64,000 bases of DNA from Prosopocoilus inquinatus (lineage: Eukaryota; Arthropoda; Insecta; Coleoptera; Lucanidae): contig CM069874.1 in assembly GCA_036172665.1 (NCBI GenBank), positions 26,991,946 to 27,055,945 on the forward strand, in the 5' to 3' direction. Shown here piece by piece: positions 44,157 through 55,186 of this stretch. The notes beneath the pieces were generated by a model. The model was not told the origin of the DNA, did not search any database, and was given only the letters and a program-made list of their open reading frames with translations. How positions within the stretch are numbered: the first letter of the stretch is position 1; the number at the start of each line of letters is the position of its first letter. The translations under genes and the position numbers were made by a program.

Positions 44157-44922
44157 TTTGCCTAAGGCACTCGATATCTTTCTAAGGACACAGGTACTGC
44201 CATCATATGATTTTGACACTTGACAGTGGGTATTTGACCTTGAACGAACGGGTTGTCAAAAATGACAATCTGAATATGTAAATCAGAATGCAAATTTAAT
44301 GCAAATCACTTTAAATTTCTATTTTATTAACACAACACTTAAGTTTATAATAAATCTCAGCGTTAATAGTGCGAATATGACACAGAAAAATGGAAAAATA
44401 ACCAAAAAGCATACGTGAGTTTGACGTGAGTATCGCTCTTCAGGTAAAATTTACTTAAAACCCCGAAATTATTTCAGTGCATAAATTTCTAAATAGTTAA
44501 CTGTATGAACAGAAGTTTCAATAATTTATTCATTAATATTGAAAGTAAAAAAAAATGTGGACTGCTGTAATTTTCCGAACTTGAAAAATAAGTAGATTTA
44601 GCAAATTCCAAAACCAGTGAGGATAAGAACGAGGTTCAGTGTCCAGTCCAAAGAACCGTAAATAATACTTGACCAAAACAGTTGTTTTTTAAGCAGAACT
44701 TACAGTTTCTCATAATAGCAATTGACTCTTGTTCGGTTAAAGATTAAAAACTTATAGTTTTCCGTTTATTATGTCATATTCCATTTTTATACGCTTGGAG
44801 TTATTTGAAATTTATATTTTGTCTCAATAAAATGGAAATTTAAAGTAATCTGCCTCATTTTGCGTCTTGATTTGCATAAAATGTTCCAGTTTGTCATTTT
44901 TGACAACCCACTTGTTCAAGGT
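44157..44922. mobile_element. TIR element, copy 1 of a tandem pair
   Basis: The left end (GGCACTCGATATC, AAGGACACAGGTACTGCC, TTTGACACTTGACAGTGG, CAAGGT-like) and body align with copy 2 at 44937-45660. The right terminal repeat is cut after TTGTTCAAGGTGCC. Relative to copy 2 it has about 175 extra bp (about 44700-44875), which include an AGATTAAAAACTT repeat tail. Confidence 0.78.
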
Positions 44923-44936
44923 GCCTTAATTTTGCC

Positions 44937-45660
44937 TAAGACACTCGACCTCTGTCTAAGGACACAGGTATTGCCATCATATGGTTTTGACACTTGACAG
45001 TGGGTATTTGACCTTGAACAAGCGGGTTGTCAAAATGACAAACTGAATATTTTAGGTAAATCAGAACGCAAATATTTTTAATTTCTATTTTAACGACAAG
45101 AAAAAGTTTACAATAAACAAGGAATATGTTTACAATATATCTAGACGTTAACGATGCGAATATGACACAATAAACCGAAAAAGTAACCAAAAATCATACG
45201 TGAGTATATTAGAAGCTTTCCAGGTAAAATATTAAGTTTACTTAAATCCCGAAACTATTTCAAGGCAGAAATCTCTAAACAGTTGACCATAGAAACAGAA
45301 GTCTCAGTAATTTAGCTGTTCACTTTGAAATTAAAAATTGTTGACTGATTGTAATTTTTCATCATGTTCCAAGGGTAAGCTATTAGATTCTGGATAATAG
45401 GACTTGGAAAATAATTGGATTTAGCAAATTCCAAAAACATTCAGGATGAAAATGAGTATTAGACCCAGTCCAAGAAACCGTAGGTAATACCTGACAAAAA
45501 GATACTTTTTAGGCAGAACTTTCCCATTTTGATTTACATAAAATATTCCACTTTATCATTTTTGACAACTGATTTGTTCAAGGTCAGATACCTACTGTCG
45601 CATGTCAAAAACATATAATGGCAGTACCTGTGTCTTTAGACAGAGATCGAGTGCCGAGAA
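44937..45660. mobile_element. TIR element, copy 2 (complete)
   Basis: About 110-bp terminal inverted repeats: CACTCGACCTCTGTCTAAGG, ACACAGGTATTGCCATC, ACCTTGAACAAGCGGG on the left; their inverses ending AGACAGAGATCGAGTGCC on the right. No transposase. It follows copy 1 in the same orientation (landmarks 774 bp apart). Confidence 0.82.
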
Positions 45661-46087
45661 AGCTGAGTCGACAGTACGTGCTAAATTAAACATAAAATGA
45701 AGCTTAAGGATTTTATAAAATATCCTATAGCATTGAATACGCGAAAGATAAGCAATCACATTATTTTTCCCGTGCAAACTAACTGTCGACGCAGATCTCA
45801 CAGTTCTTAACATCTACATGATACAGGAAAAAAATTGAATATTTTCTACAATATACAGGTTGAAACCCTGGGATTCTTACAATGGGACAATCCCGTTAAA
45901 ACGGAGACGTCAGGTCACCCTACAATAGCTCCTTTACATTTATTAATGGAAAATGTACTGAACAACAGACACTATAACCAAAATGAGGAATATTTACGAA
46001 ACATGTATTTTTACAACTTTGAAAAAAGAGTTTCGGCCTGTCATAAAAGCCATAAATACATATCAGGCCTAATTTTGTTTATTAATG
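45661..46087. other. No recognisable gene
   Basis: The frame 45835-46092 has no recognised domain and runs into the next MITE. Confidence 0.4.
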
Positions 46088-46465
46088 CCTGACATACCTG
46101 TATGTATTATATTTCATACTGTGAGTTTTTTAACTCTGAACATACAATATAAATATTCCCATGTTCAGTTTTAGAAAAACGTGTTAGTGCATTAAGTTTG
46201 TAATGAATGAAATGTCTTGAATTACGTCTCAAATATTTACGAAATATTATGAAAGCATTTGGCATCGTTTGGCATCAGTATTTAAAACGTGAACATTTCG
46301 AACAGTTATAAATGCTTTTGCTTAAAAAAATAAATGTCAGTATTCCTGGAACTGGAATTGTTTCCTCACAGGCAGTTTGCAATGCATTGATCCGTTTGTT
46401 GACACTGACATTTACATTGTATGTTCAGAGTTAAAAAAAACTCATGGTATGTATAGGTATGGGTG
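46088..46465. mobile_element. MITE with about 60-bp inverted repeats
   Basis: TACCTGTATGTATTATATTT, ACTGTGAGTTTTTTAACTCT and GAACATACAATATA are mirrored by ATTGTATGTTCAGAGTT, AAAAAAACTCATGGTATG and TATAGGTA. The inner part is unique. Confidence 0.75.
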
Positions 46466-46539
46466 CAAGTTTCAGTTACAGTAAATTTAGTGCTGGAAAT
46501 TAAAGTAATTGAAAAGGAATTATTGGCACAGCCAGCAAG

Positions 46540-46800
46540 GAAAACGTAACTGTCGACTTACGTTTCGTTCTTATTAGACCTCATCAGGACAGCATAACAA
46601 AAATGTAAGCTGTCGACAACTTGGAGATGGACAACAAATGGAGCACTGGTTGTTGTAACAAACGTGCATCCAGTGTCCTGATCTTTCCTCCATTTGTTGT
46701 TGCTCATTTCCAAGTTGTCAACACCTTACAGCTTGCTTATACTGTCCTGATGAGGTATAATGAGACTGAAACGTAGATGCATATTTCTACAGACGAGAAC
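46540..46800. mobile_element. Inverted-repeat element with hammerhead ends
   Basis: Arms of about 100 bp: 46550-46650 and 46690-46785. CAAAAATGTAAGCTGTCGAC and AACTTGGAGATGG are mirrored by TCCAAGTTGTCAACACC and TTACAGCTTGC. Again the left half is minus-oriented and the right half plus-oriented. Unrelated in sequence to the 312-bp family. Confidence 0.7.
46550..46592 (-). ncRNA. Hammerhead ribozyme (second family)
   Basis: Minus strand: CTGTC, CTGATGA, GGTC-TAATAA-GAAC, GAA, AC-GTAA-GT, C, GACAG. Stem I is a perfect 5-bp CTGTC/GACAG, the core is complete, stem III is AC/GT and the cleavage triplet is GTC (cut between + 46555 and 46554). Stem II has one G-A mismatch. The right-arm partner (46742-46785) has the CTGTC-CTGATGA half and GAAAC but has lost the cleavage triplet. 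Confidence 0.68.
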
Positions 46801-49599
46801 TTAGAATTATAATATCTTAAGAAAACAATATACAGTCATATTTTGGAAGTAGATAATAGTCATCACTTAATTATTTGACGAAAATTGTCTACATCCTCTT
46901 AAGTAGCTTGATTTATCGCGTTTTTCAAAACTGAAAACGTTATTAATTTTTTCTTTACAAATTAATAGCGCTGCTGCTGAAAATTGTGCATAGAGTAACA
47001 AAAAGTAATTTTGTTTCTGAGAACTTAGAATTGCTAGACTACAGGAGAAAATAATAATAAAAAATTAAAGAGTCTTACGGATGTTATTAAAAATAATATC
47101 GCAGCACTAGATACTATTTCGTTGTAGATTATACGAAGACCTAAAAAGAAATATATTTTTTCGAAGTCATAAGTCTTCTACTGCTACCAATGCAATATCG
47201 CTGAAAGTGAATTCGTCTAGATAAATTTGTTTATCCAAGAAAAAAGTCATCACTTAAAAAGGCAATTTCCTTTCGGAAATACATAATACATTAAAGAAAA
47301 TAGAGTTTTTCCTTTATGATTTAAAGTCATAGAAGTTTCGTAGCACGAAAGAGAAGAAAAGCGACGAAAACGAATTGAAAAGAACAATTCGTCCACATAA
47401 ATCAGTCGTTCTTAAAATATCATTTCATTACCGTTGTTATTTTCCCTTTTCGTATCAGGAAAAGTCACAATATTTCCTTCTATCGCTGGAGCAGCTCTCC
47501 TTCGTCGAATTAGTTACTCGAGGGAGAATATCGGGGCGGTCGATGTCTAATCATTTTAAAGGAAATTGACAATTTTAGGAAACTACTTTCGAGAAGTTTG
47601 CTCCGGGTATGACGCGCCGCGAAAAGCGGAAGACGGATAAAGACGACAGCTCCAGCCATTGTTTATGAAAACTTCTTGAAGCTTCTTAATTACTCTTACA
47701 ATGTTTTATTAAATAGAAGACGGCTTGATTGATAATTTCCATCATCCAAAAACTAATTAAGTTTTTTCCTCTTTTACTCGCAAAATTTAATCCAACAGAA
47801 AAATATTAAATTTTGTTTTATTTAACGTTCATGATCAGATCACAGTCGGCATGACAGTTTTTTATTTGCAATTTACACGACGCAACATAAATAATTTATT
47901 CCGGAACATTACGGGTGTGGTCCGCACGTTTTATTGGCGCACACAATTTTCGAATATCCATCAAAATGTAATGAACAATGTATGCTAATGAACATTGCGT
48001 TTCGTACTTTAATGGGAAACCGAATTTTTCAATTTACCATCGCTTCCACCATCACCAGCAGGGCAATTCGATCGTCAATTAATAATGATTGATGTCAGGG
48101 ATGCATGACAATAAAAAACTAAACACCGGTTCCGAACGGTAAGTAAATTAGCGTGCTCCGCGGGGGCATTAAGTTCGTTAATGTTACGTGAAATCACGTG
48201 AGTAATGATTCCCAAAAAAATAATATTTTTTCGTTCAAATCATCGAAGACCAATAATGATTTTCTGTTTACGTAACAATATTTCACTTTAACCTGTTTTC
48301 CCAGGAGAATAAATTACAAAATATTAACATTAACTCACAGTTCACTTTCCAATTCGTGTAGATTTTCCCCCTAAAAATCTAGTTTTTTTTATCAGCATAA
48401 GAACAAGCAACATTTAAATTTATTAAAACTGAGCGAGGAATGTATAAATACCTAATAAACATTTGCTGTGGTGCTATGTGAGCTTGTCTTTCTCACGTTG
48501 TAATAAAATTAATATCACATTTATCATCGTCTGTAAGGGCTTAACAAACTTTTGGTTAATTTAAAAAATATGGATAACTTGGGCTATCGAGAAATTTTAG
48601 ATTGAGATTTGGGTTCCAAGTTATTTCTTTTTTAATTTGAATATTTGTTAGAGGGGAAGAAGATGAAGTTGAGTGATGGATTTGGAATCTAATTTTCACA
48701 TTCTGGTTACAGTTAACTTTATCGTTTGTAATAATTGTAATGATAATGGAGCTCCTTCTCATAACTTTTGGCGGTTTTTCTTCACTAACGATCATTTCCA
48801 TCTGGAGTTCCCCGAAAAGATCAGTATTTCTGATGTAGAATCATGTTTCCAATACGTTATCCCGACAATTATTAATTATTGTTTACCAATTATTATTTAT
48901 AAATTATTAGTTCCATCTAGAGTTCTTTGGGAAAATCACAGAGAATTTCTTCTGTTTTCCTATTTCGTGTATATTGAGCCCAATTTCATTATTTTCCTGT
49001 TGACATATTCTTTTCATAAGAAGTTATCCGTTCATCAGTAAGGTTAGAAAATATCCAAATTATCTGCAAAGCAAACCAATTATCTGCTCATTTATCACCA
49101 CTTTATCACAGCAAAAGCTGATATGTCAACTTTTTTAGATTTCGGGATTTCAAGGAAGATATGTCCATAATGAACTTGGATATGTTATGATAATTAGTTT
49201 AGGGAATGTTGTGGCAAAAGCCGCAACTTTATTCCCGTTCCCAAATATTAGTTTGTCAAATATTGATATGTATTTATGGTCCTAAAATAACTATTTTGTA
49301 AAATTCCGCTCAAGTGATATATTAGCTTTTGCCATGAACCCCAGATAATGGCCTAATCTGAACTCGATATTAATATTTGTTTCAAAAAAGTGGATTTGCA
49401 AAACATCCAATATCAAACTAGACAGATATTACAGTATGTGAAGTATTATTTCTATTTTATTTTTTCCAAACATAATTTGGAGTATGTAACAAAAGTTTTG
49501 GGAAAAATTTTCGCATTATTTGTTGCGAGTTGTACAAAATGTCTTACTGAAAAGAATTTACAACTTGACTGGCCAAATGGCCAAACGTAATATCGTCGC
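46801..49599. other. No recognisable gene; unique GC-richer patches
   Basis: 47490-47650 and 47870-48200 are less AT-rich and repeat-free. Frames at 48556-48801, 48673-49041 and 49390-49590 show no recognised domain. Confidence 0.4.
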
Positions 49600-50258
49600 C
49601 ATTTGTAAAAACTAAAACATTTTTAAGACAACATTTATCGAGTCTATAAGGAATGTGAGGAAGGTTTGCCGTACATAAATCTTCCCAAGGTGGTCCGCCC
49701 TCGAGTATTGAATCATTCGAGGCTTCAAGATTTGGTTGAATATGCAAAGAATAGAAAAAGAATTTCAACGAGAAGATTAGGCCGAAGATCTCATATGAAA
49801 ATCAAGTAGGAGCTTACCAAAAATCATTTGAAATATAGAAAGCGACAAGAGTGTCCAAAATACGCTGCTGCTCAGTTAGATTCCCAATTTGCTGACGAGT
49901 ACACTTCAGAGACAAAGGCATGATAATTTTGGGCGACAAAAAAATACTTTACATTATCTATCTCTGAAATAAACGGAAACGAACGTTTTTATACAGACAA
50001 TTTTGAGTACGTTCTTAATGTTGTGAGATATAAGGAAAAAGCAAAGTTCGAGGACAAGATACTAGTGTGGTGCGCTATTTTGGAAGCTAGTATTTTAAGT
50101 CCTTAGTTAGGCGAGTTAGGGGTGAAGCTGTAAATGCAGACATTTATATAAGAAGACGCGTCCCTAAATTGGTAAATTTCATTCAAAAACATCATGTTCG
50201 TGATAATATTAAGTTCTGGCCATATCTGGCATCATACCATTACGCAAGAATAATCCAA
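49600..50258 (+). pseudogene. Tc1/mariner-superfamily transposase remnant
   Basis: Read in shifting frames on +, it gives RLQDLVEYAKNRKRISTRRL, KRQECPKYAAAQLDSQFA, KYFTLSISEINGNERFYTDN, EDKILVWCAI, VNADIYIRRRVPKLVNFIQ and HHVRDNIKFWP. This matches a widespread insect Tc1-like transposase (catalytic-domain half, with the LVWCAIS and FWPDLASxHYA regions). Many stops and frameshifts show it is dead. It ends abruptly at about 50258, where the LTR retrotransposon begins; no terminal repeat is seen. Confidence 0.72.
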
Positions 50259-50263
50259 AATTG

Positions 50264-51200
50264 TTAAGGCAAGAAAAATTTCGCTATTTGCGTACGTAGG
50301 TATGATCCTAAATTTTTATGCGTATTTTCCAAAGATCCTAAAGTTTCGTGATGGTAAGCGCTTGAATTTAACTGTCTAATGCCTAAAATTTTTGCTGATC
50401 CTTTGAAAAGATGAGCTAAAAATTCAGTGCCTTGATCTGTAACAATCTGTAACAATCTCTTGCAGGATCCCAAATTTTAATACAAAATTGTTAACAAAAG
50501 ATCTTGCCACAGTTTCGACTTCTTTGTTTTTTATTGGATAATTTTCTACGAATTTCGTAAGTTCGCATTGCAGTGTCAACATGTACCTATTGTCTTCATT
50601 GTCTTGATGTAAAGGTCCAACTAGATCTAAATAATTTTTTTCGAAAGCAGATGAAGCTGTGGCGGTTATTAACAGCGGTTCCGTGTGAGATCTCAAGTGT
50701 TTGTACCGTTGGCAATCATCACTTACGAATCTAATGACATCATTTTCTAAATTTTTCCAAAAATAATAACGTTTAATATTCGCATACATCCGATTTATTC
50801 CCGCGTGACCTCCAGTAGGTAAAAGATGAAAATCATTTAGTATTAGTTGTCGGGTCTGCGTACAATCAATACGAGTTGCTTTGTTAATAATATTAATTTT
50901 TATAGTTAAGTCTTTGAGCATACTAGACTCTTTCGACAATTGAGATATTAAGTATTCATTTTCTTTACATTTGTATATGCATATATGTGAAATGCTGTAT
51001 TTAATACAGATTTCTTTCAAGAATGTCAACACCACGTCTATGGCTAATGTTGATCGACAGCTTGAACATATATAAATTATTTGCAACTTTTCGTCATAAA
51101 ATATATTATTACCCGATTTTGTAAATTCCCTGCAATATTTCTTTGACTCGTTATATGTCAGTTGTCTTAACTCTGCGGAATCTAAAGGGCGTTTCAACAA
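50264..51200 (-). pseudogene. Integrase of the gypsy element
   Basis: 51200-50424 holds the zinc-binding region (GGHAGINRMYANIKRYYFW ... SDDCQRYKH; the first Cys of the usual C-x2-C is lost). It then gives NYLDLVGPL (first catalytic Asp) and the start of the core. A frameshift near 50450 moves to 50473-50264 with IVTDQGTEF (second Asp) and HHETLGSLENTHKNL (catalytic Glu). It is cut off before the C-terminal domain. Inactive copy. Confidence 0.82.
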
Positions 51201-51382
51201 TTCAACAATTCAACAATTCCTGGATGGCCAGCCCTTTCATTATCGATATTGTTGGAACACACTCCGGAATCAAAAGTGTTTGATTTTTGTTGTGCTCTTG
51301 TAGTCACACAAACCTGGTGCGACATGTCTTTGACATCTTTAGAGTCTTAACCTCTTACGTAATGCACAGTAAAATCAAATTC

Positions 51383-51658
51383 TTATAATATGAGTCTAAA
51401 TTTAGTCAATCGAGAGGATGGATTGTTCATCCCGAACAAATACACTAGCGGTCTATGATCAGTGAATATTTGGAATTTTCTACCGTATAAATATGGTCGG
51501 AAATGTTTTACGGACCACACGATTGCGAAAAGTTCTTTTTCGATTGTTGCATAATTTATTTCGGCTTGAGTTAATGCACGACTGGCGTATGCAACTGGTT
51601 TATTATCTGAATTTGCAAGAAATGCACCAACAGCATAACCGGAAGCGTCAGTTCTCAA
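51383..51658 (-). pseudogene. RNase H of the gypsy element
   Basis: MRTDASGYAVGAFL, NKPVAYASRALTQAE, IEKELFAIVWSVKHFRPYLY and FTDHRPLVYLF are the Ty3/gypsy RNase H motifs with the Asp, Glu and Asp catalytic residues visible. A short gap with a stop separates it from RT and another from integrase. Confidence 0.87.
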
Positions 51659-51723
51659 TATAAATTCATTATCTGGCGAGAAATTTGGATACCGTAAAAT
51701 AGGTGGATTTATTAAAACATTTT

Positions 51724-52372
51724 TCAGTTTCTCAAGTGATTGTTGACACTCTTTACCCCAGTGAAATGGGAATAATTAGCAAATGCCACGAAACGTTTAC
51801 ATTCATTGGAATTTTGCGGAGTCGGATAATTTTTGATTACTTCACCTTTACTTGGATCGGGAGAAATTCCTTTTGAAGATATTACGTGTCCCAAAGATAA
51901 TATTTCTTTCTCCAAAAATTGACATTTCGCCGGATTTAATTTTAAATTTACTTGACGAAGTCTATTAAAAATTTTTACCAAATTTTGATTATGATTTTGT
52001 AAATTACTGCCGTAAACTATTAAATCATCAAGATAAACAAAACATAACTCAAAATTTAAATCTGACATAGCTATTGTCATAACCCTTGAAAATGAACTGG
52101 GACTAGTTTTTAAGCCCATGGGTAATCTAGTCATTTGAAATTGACCTTTATCAGTTGTAAAAGCAGTGCATTGTCTACTTGATGGATTCAATTCTACTTG
52201 ATAATATCCCTGTGATAGATCGAGATGTGAAAAATAAAATGCTCCTGATAATGAATCTAAAATATCGGTGATGTAACGGAAAACGATCATCCTCGACATT
52301 CTTATTTAAAAGTCTATAATCGACTACTATTCGCCATTTTTTGTTCCCATTACTGTCACTTTTCTTTGGCAC
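51724..52372 (-). pseudogene. Reverse transcriptase of the gypsy element
   Basis: The first piece (52372-) carries KWRIVVDYRLLNKNVEDDRF and PLHH; after a frameshift near 52290 the rest gives FSHLDLSQGYYQVEL (catalytic Asp), RLPMGLKTSPSSFSRVM and CFVYLDDLIVYG (YLDD). Downstream is the thumb, with LNPAKCQFLEKEILSLGHVI. Normal motif order and spacing; the reading frame is broken. Confidence 0.88.
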
Positions 52373-52433
52373 AATTAATAATGGTGAAGACCCACTCGAT
52401 TTTGTTTCTTCTGTAACGCCGTCTTTTAATATT

Positions 52434-52799
52434 TTATTTATTTGTTTGTTGATTTCGGTTTTCTGAGTTTGAGTTTGTAACCGTTACAGGATCGTCCTCT
52501 AAAAGAAATATATCTGCATATTTTGCACAAATTTTTTGTATAGAATCCTTTTCTTCTCCGTTTAGATGGTTAACACTAATTATATCTAATACTTTATTGA
52601 CTCTGTTTAAAGAAATGCTATTGCTGTCAAAACTGTATAATTCGAAATCTAATAATTTAGAAGTTTTTGGAGAGAAATTTTTAATTATAACTTCTCTATC
52701 ATTAGTATTAAAAATACGAACTGGAATCATGTGTAGTTTTGGTCGAGTTATAATTCCTGCCGTGAAGACGCCCTCTGACATCTCAGTAGGCATTACCAC
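52434..52799 (-). pseudogene. Protease-RT linker of the gypsy element
   Basis: A 121-codon frame with GVFTAGIITRPKLHMIPVRI and the pre-RT motif QKICAKYADIFLLEDDP. It ends in a poor Asn/Gln tail where a frameshift cuts the passage to the RT. Confidence 0.7.
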
Positions 52800-52826
52800 G
52801 CAGTCATTTGAGTCATTTATCCAAAA

Positions 52827-53294
52827 TTATTTTATTACTTCGCACCGCGGAGGAATATTTACAAAATTATTAAACTTCGATTCCAAATTACATGAATTAT
52901 TCCAAAACGAAAACGAAAATTTTTCAAAATCAATCGTTGCATTGTATTTCCTAAAGAAGTCTGATCCTATAATTCCATTCACACCATTACCAAAATCATC
53001 CATAACGACAAATTGATGGTTAATTAAATGATTGTTTATATTTAAAGGAACATTTACTGTACCTGAGGATTTTACTGCACCCGCGATACCATTTATTGTA
53101 TTGTATTGTATTTTTCTTGTATCGATTATTTCGTCGCTTTGTAAGAATTTTGAAAAAATGACACTAATTGTTGCTCCAGTGTCTAAAAGAAAAAATAACT
53201 CGTTCATACCATATTTCATCCGTACATAATTCATACCATTCATGCTCAAGATTACGTATTCACAGCTGTTATTCTCGAAAAAACCGCTGATCAC
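52827..53294 (-). pseudogene. Aspartic protease of the gypsy element
   Basis: FFLLDTGATISVI holds the catalytic DTGA and the flap region follows. NGIIGSDFFRKYNATIDFE is the conserved ILGxDFL-like second motif. The domain looks complete (about 155 codons, including N-terminal residues that may be linker). Confidence 0.85.
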
Positions 53295-53338
53295 TTACTT
53301 CAAATGCTTTTGAATTATTAGTTTCTGCAAGAAACGCA

Positions 53339-54125
53339 TTATTTTTCCACGACCGTGATTCGGAATTTCCCTCGACCACGGTATGTTTGTCCACGTTGTG
53401 TTCCATAATTATTATTGTCATTGTCAGCATTAATTTTAATACGGTTGCTACCGGATCTGTTACAGTTTCTAAAATTATCCCAGTTTATATTATAGTTTCC
53501 TCTATGATTTTGGAAATTGTTTCTGCCTCTGTTTCCACGTTTATAGAAATGTTGACTTCCGCGATTGTCTCGTTTTTCCAAATAAAATGCGTTTGAAGTA
53601 AAAGGTTTATTCTTCTCCTCATCTAACGCCACGCCGATAGTTGATCTCAAAGTTTGGCAATTTCGAGATTTGAGAATCGTGCGCAAATCATGATTGTTTA
53701 ACCCTTTACAAAATGCGTTGATTGCAATTTTTTCGTTAACAATACGCAATGAATTTATAAGATTTTCATCGTGTCCCGACTGGGCTAATGTAACTGCTCA
53801 ATTTCCTTACCGAATTCATCAATTGATTTCCGCTGCTGACGAGAATTATGTAACTAACTTGCAAGAGTAATTTCCTAGTCGTAAAATTTTTCCGAATATC
53901 TCTTACAATATTTTCTACCGTATTATATCTTTTGTTTAATCTAACCTTAGCGTTTTCTGATAATCGACTTTTTAAAATGTAATTAATTAAAAGTTGTTGA
54001 TTATCTGCATTTAACAACTCAGCATATAATTCAATTGAATCTATTAACTTTTTAGTCGTTTGTTCGTTCCCATCCATTGATGGCAACAAACCATTTGCCA
54101 TTTTTAAATCGAATGTTTCCCCCAT
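53339..54125 (-). pseudogene. Gag capsid and nucleic-acid-binding region
   Basis: 54125-53766 starts MGETFDLKMANGLLPSMDGN and includes RLSENAKVRLNKRYNTVENI, a retrotransposon capsid pattern. A frameshift at about 53757 leads into 53749-53339 with NAFCKGLNNHDLRTILKSRN and an Arg/Gly/Asn-rich tail (RGNRGRNNFQNHRGNYN) that replaces a zinc knuckle, as in 412/mdg1-type gag. Confidence 0.75.
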
Positions 54126-54146
54126 AGTGTCCTTGTCTAACCGATT

Positions 54147-54419
54147 TTATAACACGTCACGAATTTCGACAATTAAGTTTCCTATACTAGAACTATAAAG
54201 TTTAATTTCCTTAACTACATCTACGTTTGAAATGTTCTTACTAGCTTCTGATTTTAATAGTTCTAATTGTCTGGAAAATTCCTCTAAATTAGCAATTTTC
54301 TTATACGTAAATTCTAAATTTCTACGTTTTTCCTGATTATCTTTTACTCTATTATTTCTAAATAACTTAACCTCGTCCAGTAGCTTCTTGAAGTTGTCTA
54401 TAATTGACATCTCACACAA
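54147..54419 (-). CDS. Gag-upstream helical ORF of the gypsy element
   Basis: 90 codons, Lys/Glu/Leu-rich with coiled-coil character (DNFKKLLDEVKLFRNNRV, LEEFSRQLELLKSEA). It ends at a TAA 21 bases before the gag ATG (minus strand). In 412/mdg1-type elements a comparable helical peptide precedes or begins gag. Its function is unknown to me. Confidence 0.6.
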   Translation of the reverse strand: MCEMSIIDNFKKLLDEVKLFRNNRVKDNQEKRRNLEFTYKKIANLEEFSRQLELLKSEASKNISNVDVVKEIKLYSSSIGNLIVEIRDVL

Positions 54420-54448
54420 TGTTCACCTAGGTATTTACACCGTTCGTT

Positions 54449-54715
54449 TCACTTATCACTCTTAGCATTCATAACACTCAGAGAAAGAAGTTCCTGGCTC
54501 CTGGCAATTTCCCGTCGGATTTTGCGATTCGTTCTTTGGTCACACTTTTTCCATACGAAGTATCCAGTCATTACAATTAATACCAGACCAATCAGCATTA
54601 TTCCGATTTCCCACAAGGAAAAGCTTGTATTGGTAATTCCGCCACTATTTCCAGCTTGCGACATAATTATTTCCTTTTCTTCCCTTGACTGGTTCGTGCC
54701 CATTTTTATCAACAA
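54449..54715 (-). CDS. Small myristoylated/membrane ORF of the gypsy element
   Basis: 88 codons. An internal Met gives MGTNQSREEK, an N-myristoylation-type start. One transmembrane helix follows (residues about 35-55, WEIGIMLIGLVLIVMTGYFV) and a basic cytoplasmic tail. Similar MG...S plus TM peptides precede gag in mdg1/412-group elements; the role is not established. The frame is intact even though pol is broken. Confidence 0.68.
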   Translation of the reverse strand: MLIKMGTNQSREEKEIIMSQAGNSGGITNTSFSLWEIGIMLIGLVLIVMTGYFVWKKCDQRTNRKIRREIARSQELLSLSVMNAKSDK

Positions 54716-54749
54716 AACTCCAATCGTCTCACTTCTTTGTCCGTTTATA

Positions 54750-54761
54750 GCAGGATCGCCA
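54750..54761 (-). promoter_or_regulatory. Primer-binding site of the gypsy element
   Basis: The minus strand reads TTACA|TGGCGATCCTGC. The LTR ends in CA and TGG starts a tRNA 3'-end complement; TGGCGA is compatible with the tRNA-Arg used by 412. Assigned by position just upstream of the small ORF. Confidence 0.55.
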
Positions 54762-54832
54762 TGTAATAATATCTTTATGGTGATATTATTAGAGAAATTT
54801 TGTGCAAATCGTTCTTGATTGCAGTGAAAACC

Positions 54833-54897
54833 TCGAGCAGCCTCTGGACAGCTGTTTCAGCCCTGCTTGGGGCTTCTTCAGCAGAGACGTAGCTCAA
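54833..54897 (-). ncRNA. Type I hammerhead ribozyme, array 5 (minus)
   Basis: The core is intact; inner stem I is GTCTCTG/CAGAGGC. The outer stem is TTGAGC/GCTCGA, where a C-to-T change keeps pairing as U-G. Predicted cleavage is between + 54847 and 54846. Confidence 0.83.
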
Positions 54898-55186
54898 CAT
54901 TTCCACTGCAAACAAAAACGACTTGTCCAATTTATTCGCAATTGCGGTATAAGAGTGATGAACAGATAAAATAGCGACATCTTACTATCGCTTTTTGACC
55001 TGACATTGCAGTAGGATAGACAAATTGAAGCGGGATTTGCTCCTAATAAGTCCCCCATGCAAGGCGGCCATGCTTGCTGTCAAAGCATAATGAAAATTTT
55101 TAGAAAAATTTTGTGCAAATCGTTCTTGATTGCAGTGAAAACCTCGAGCAGCCTCTGAACAGCTGTTTTTGTTTGCAGTGGAAATG

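Larger units (their letters stand above)
50259..54761 (-). mobile_element. 412/mdg1-like Ty3/gypsy retrotransposon, internal region
   Basis: The minus-strand order is PBS, small TM ORF, gag, protease, RT, RNase H, integrase. The element is truncated at its 3' side within integrase (about 50259), so no 3' LTR exists here. Many frameshifts split pol. It is assigned to the 412/mdg1 group because of the small N-myristoylated/TM ORF upstream of gag and the gag style. Confidence 0.82.
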
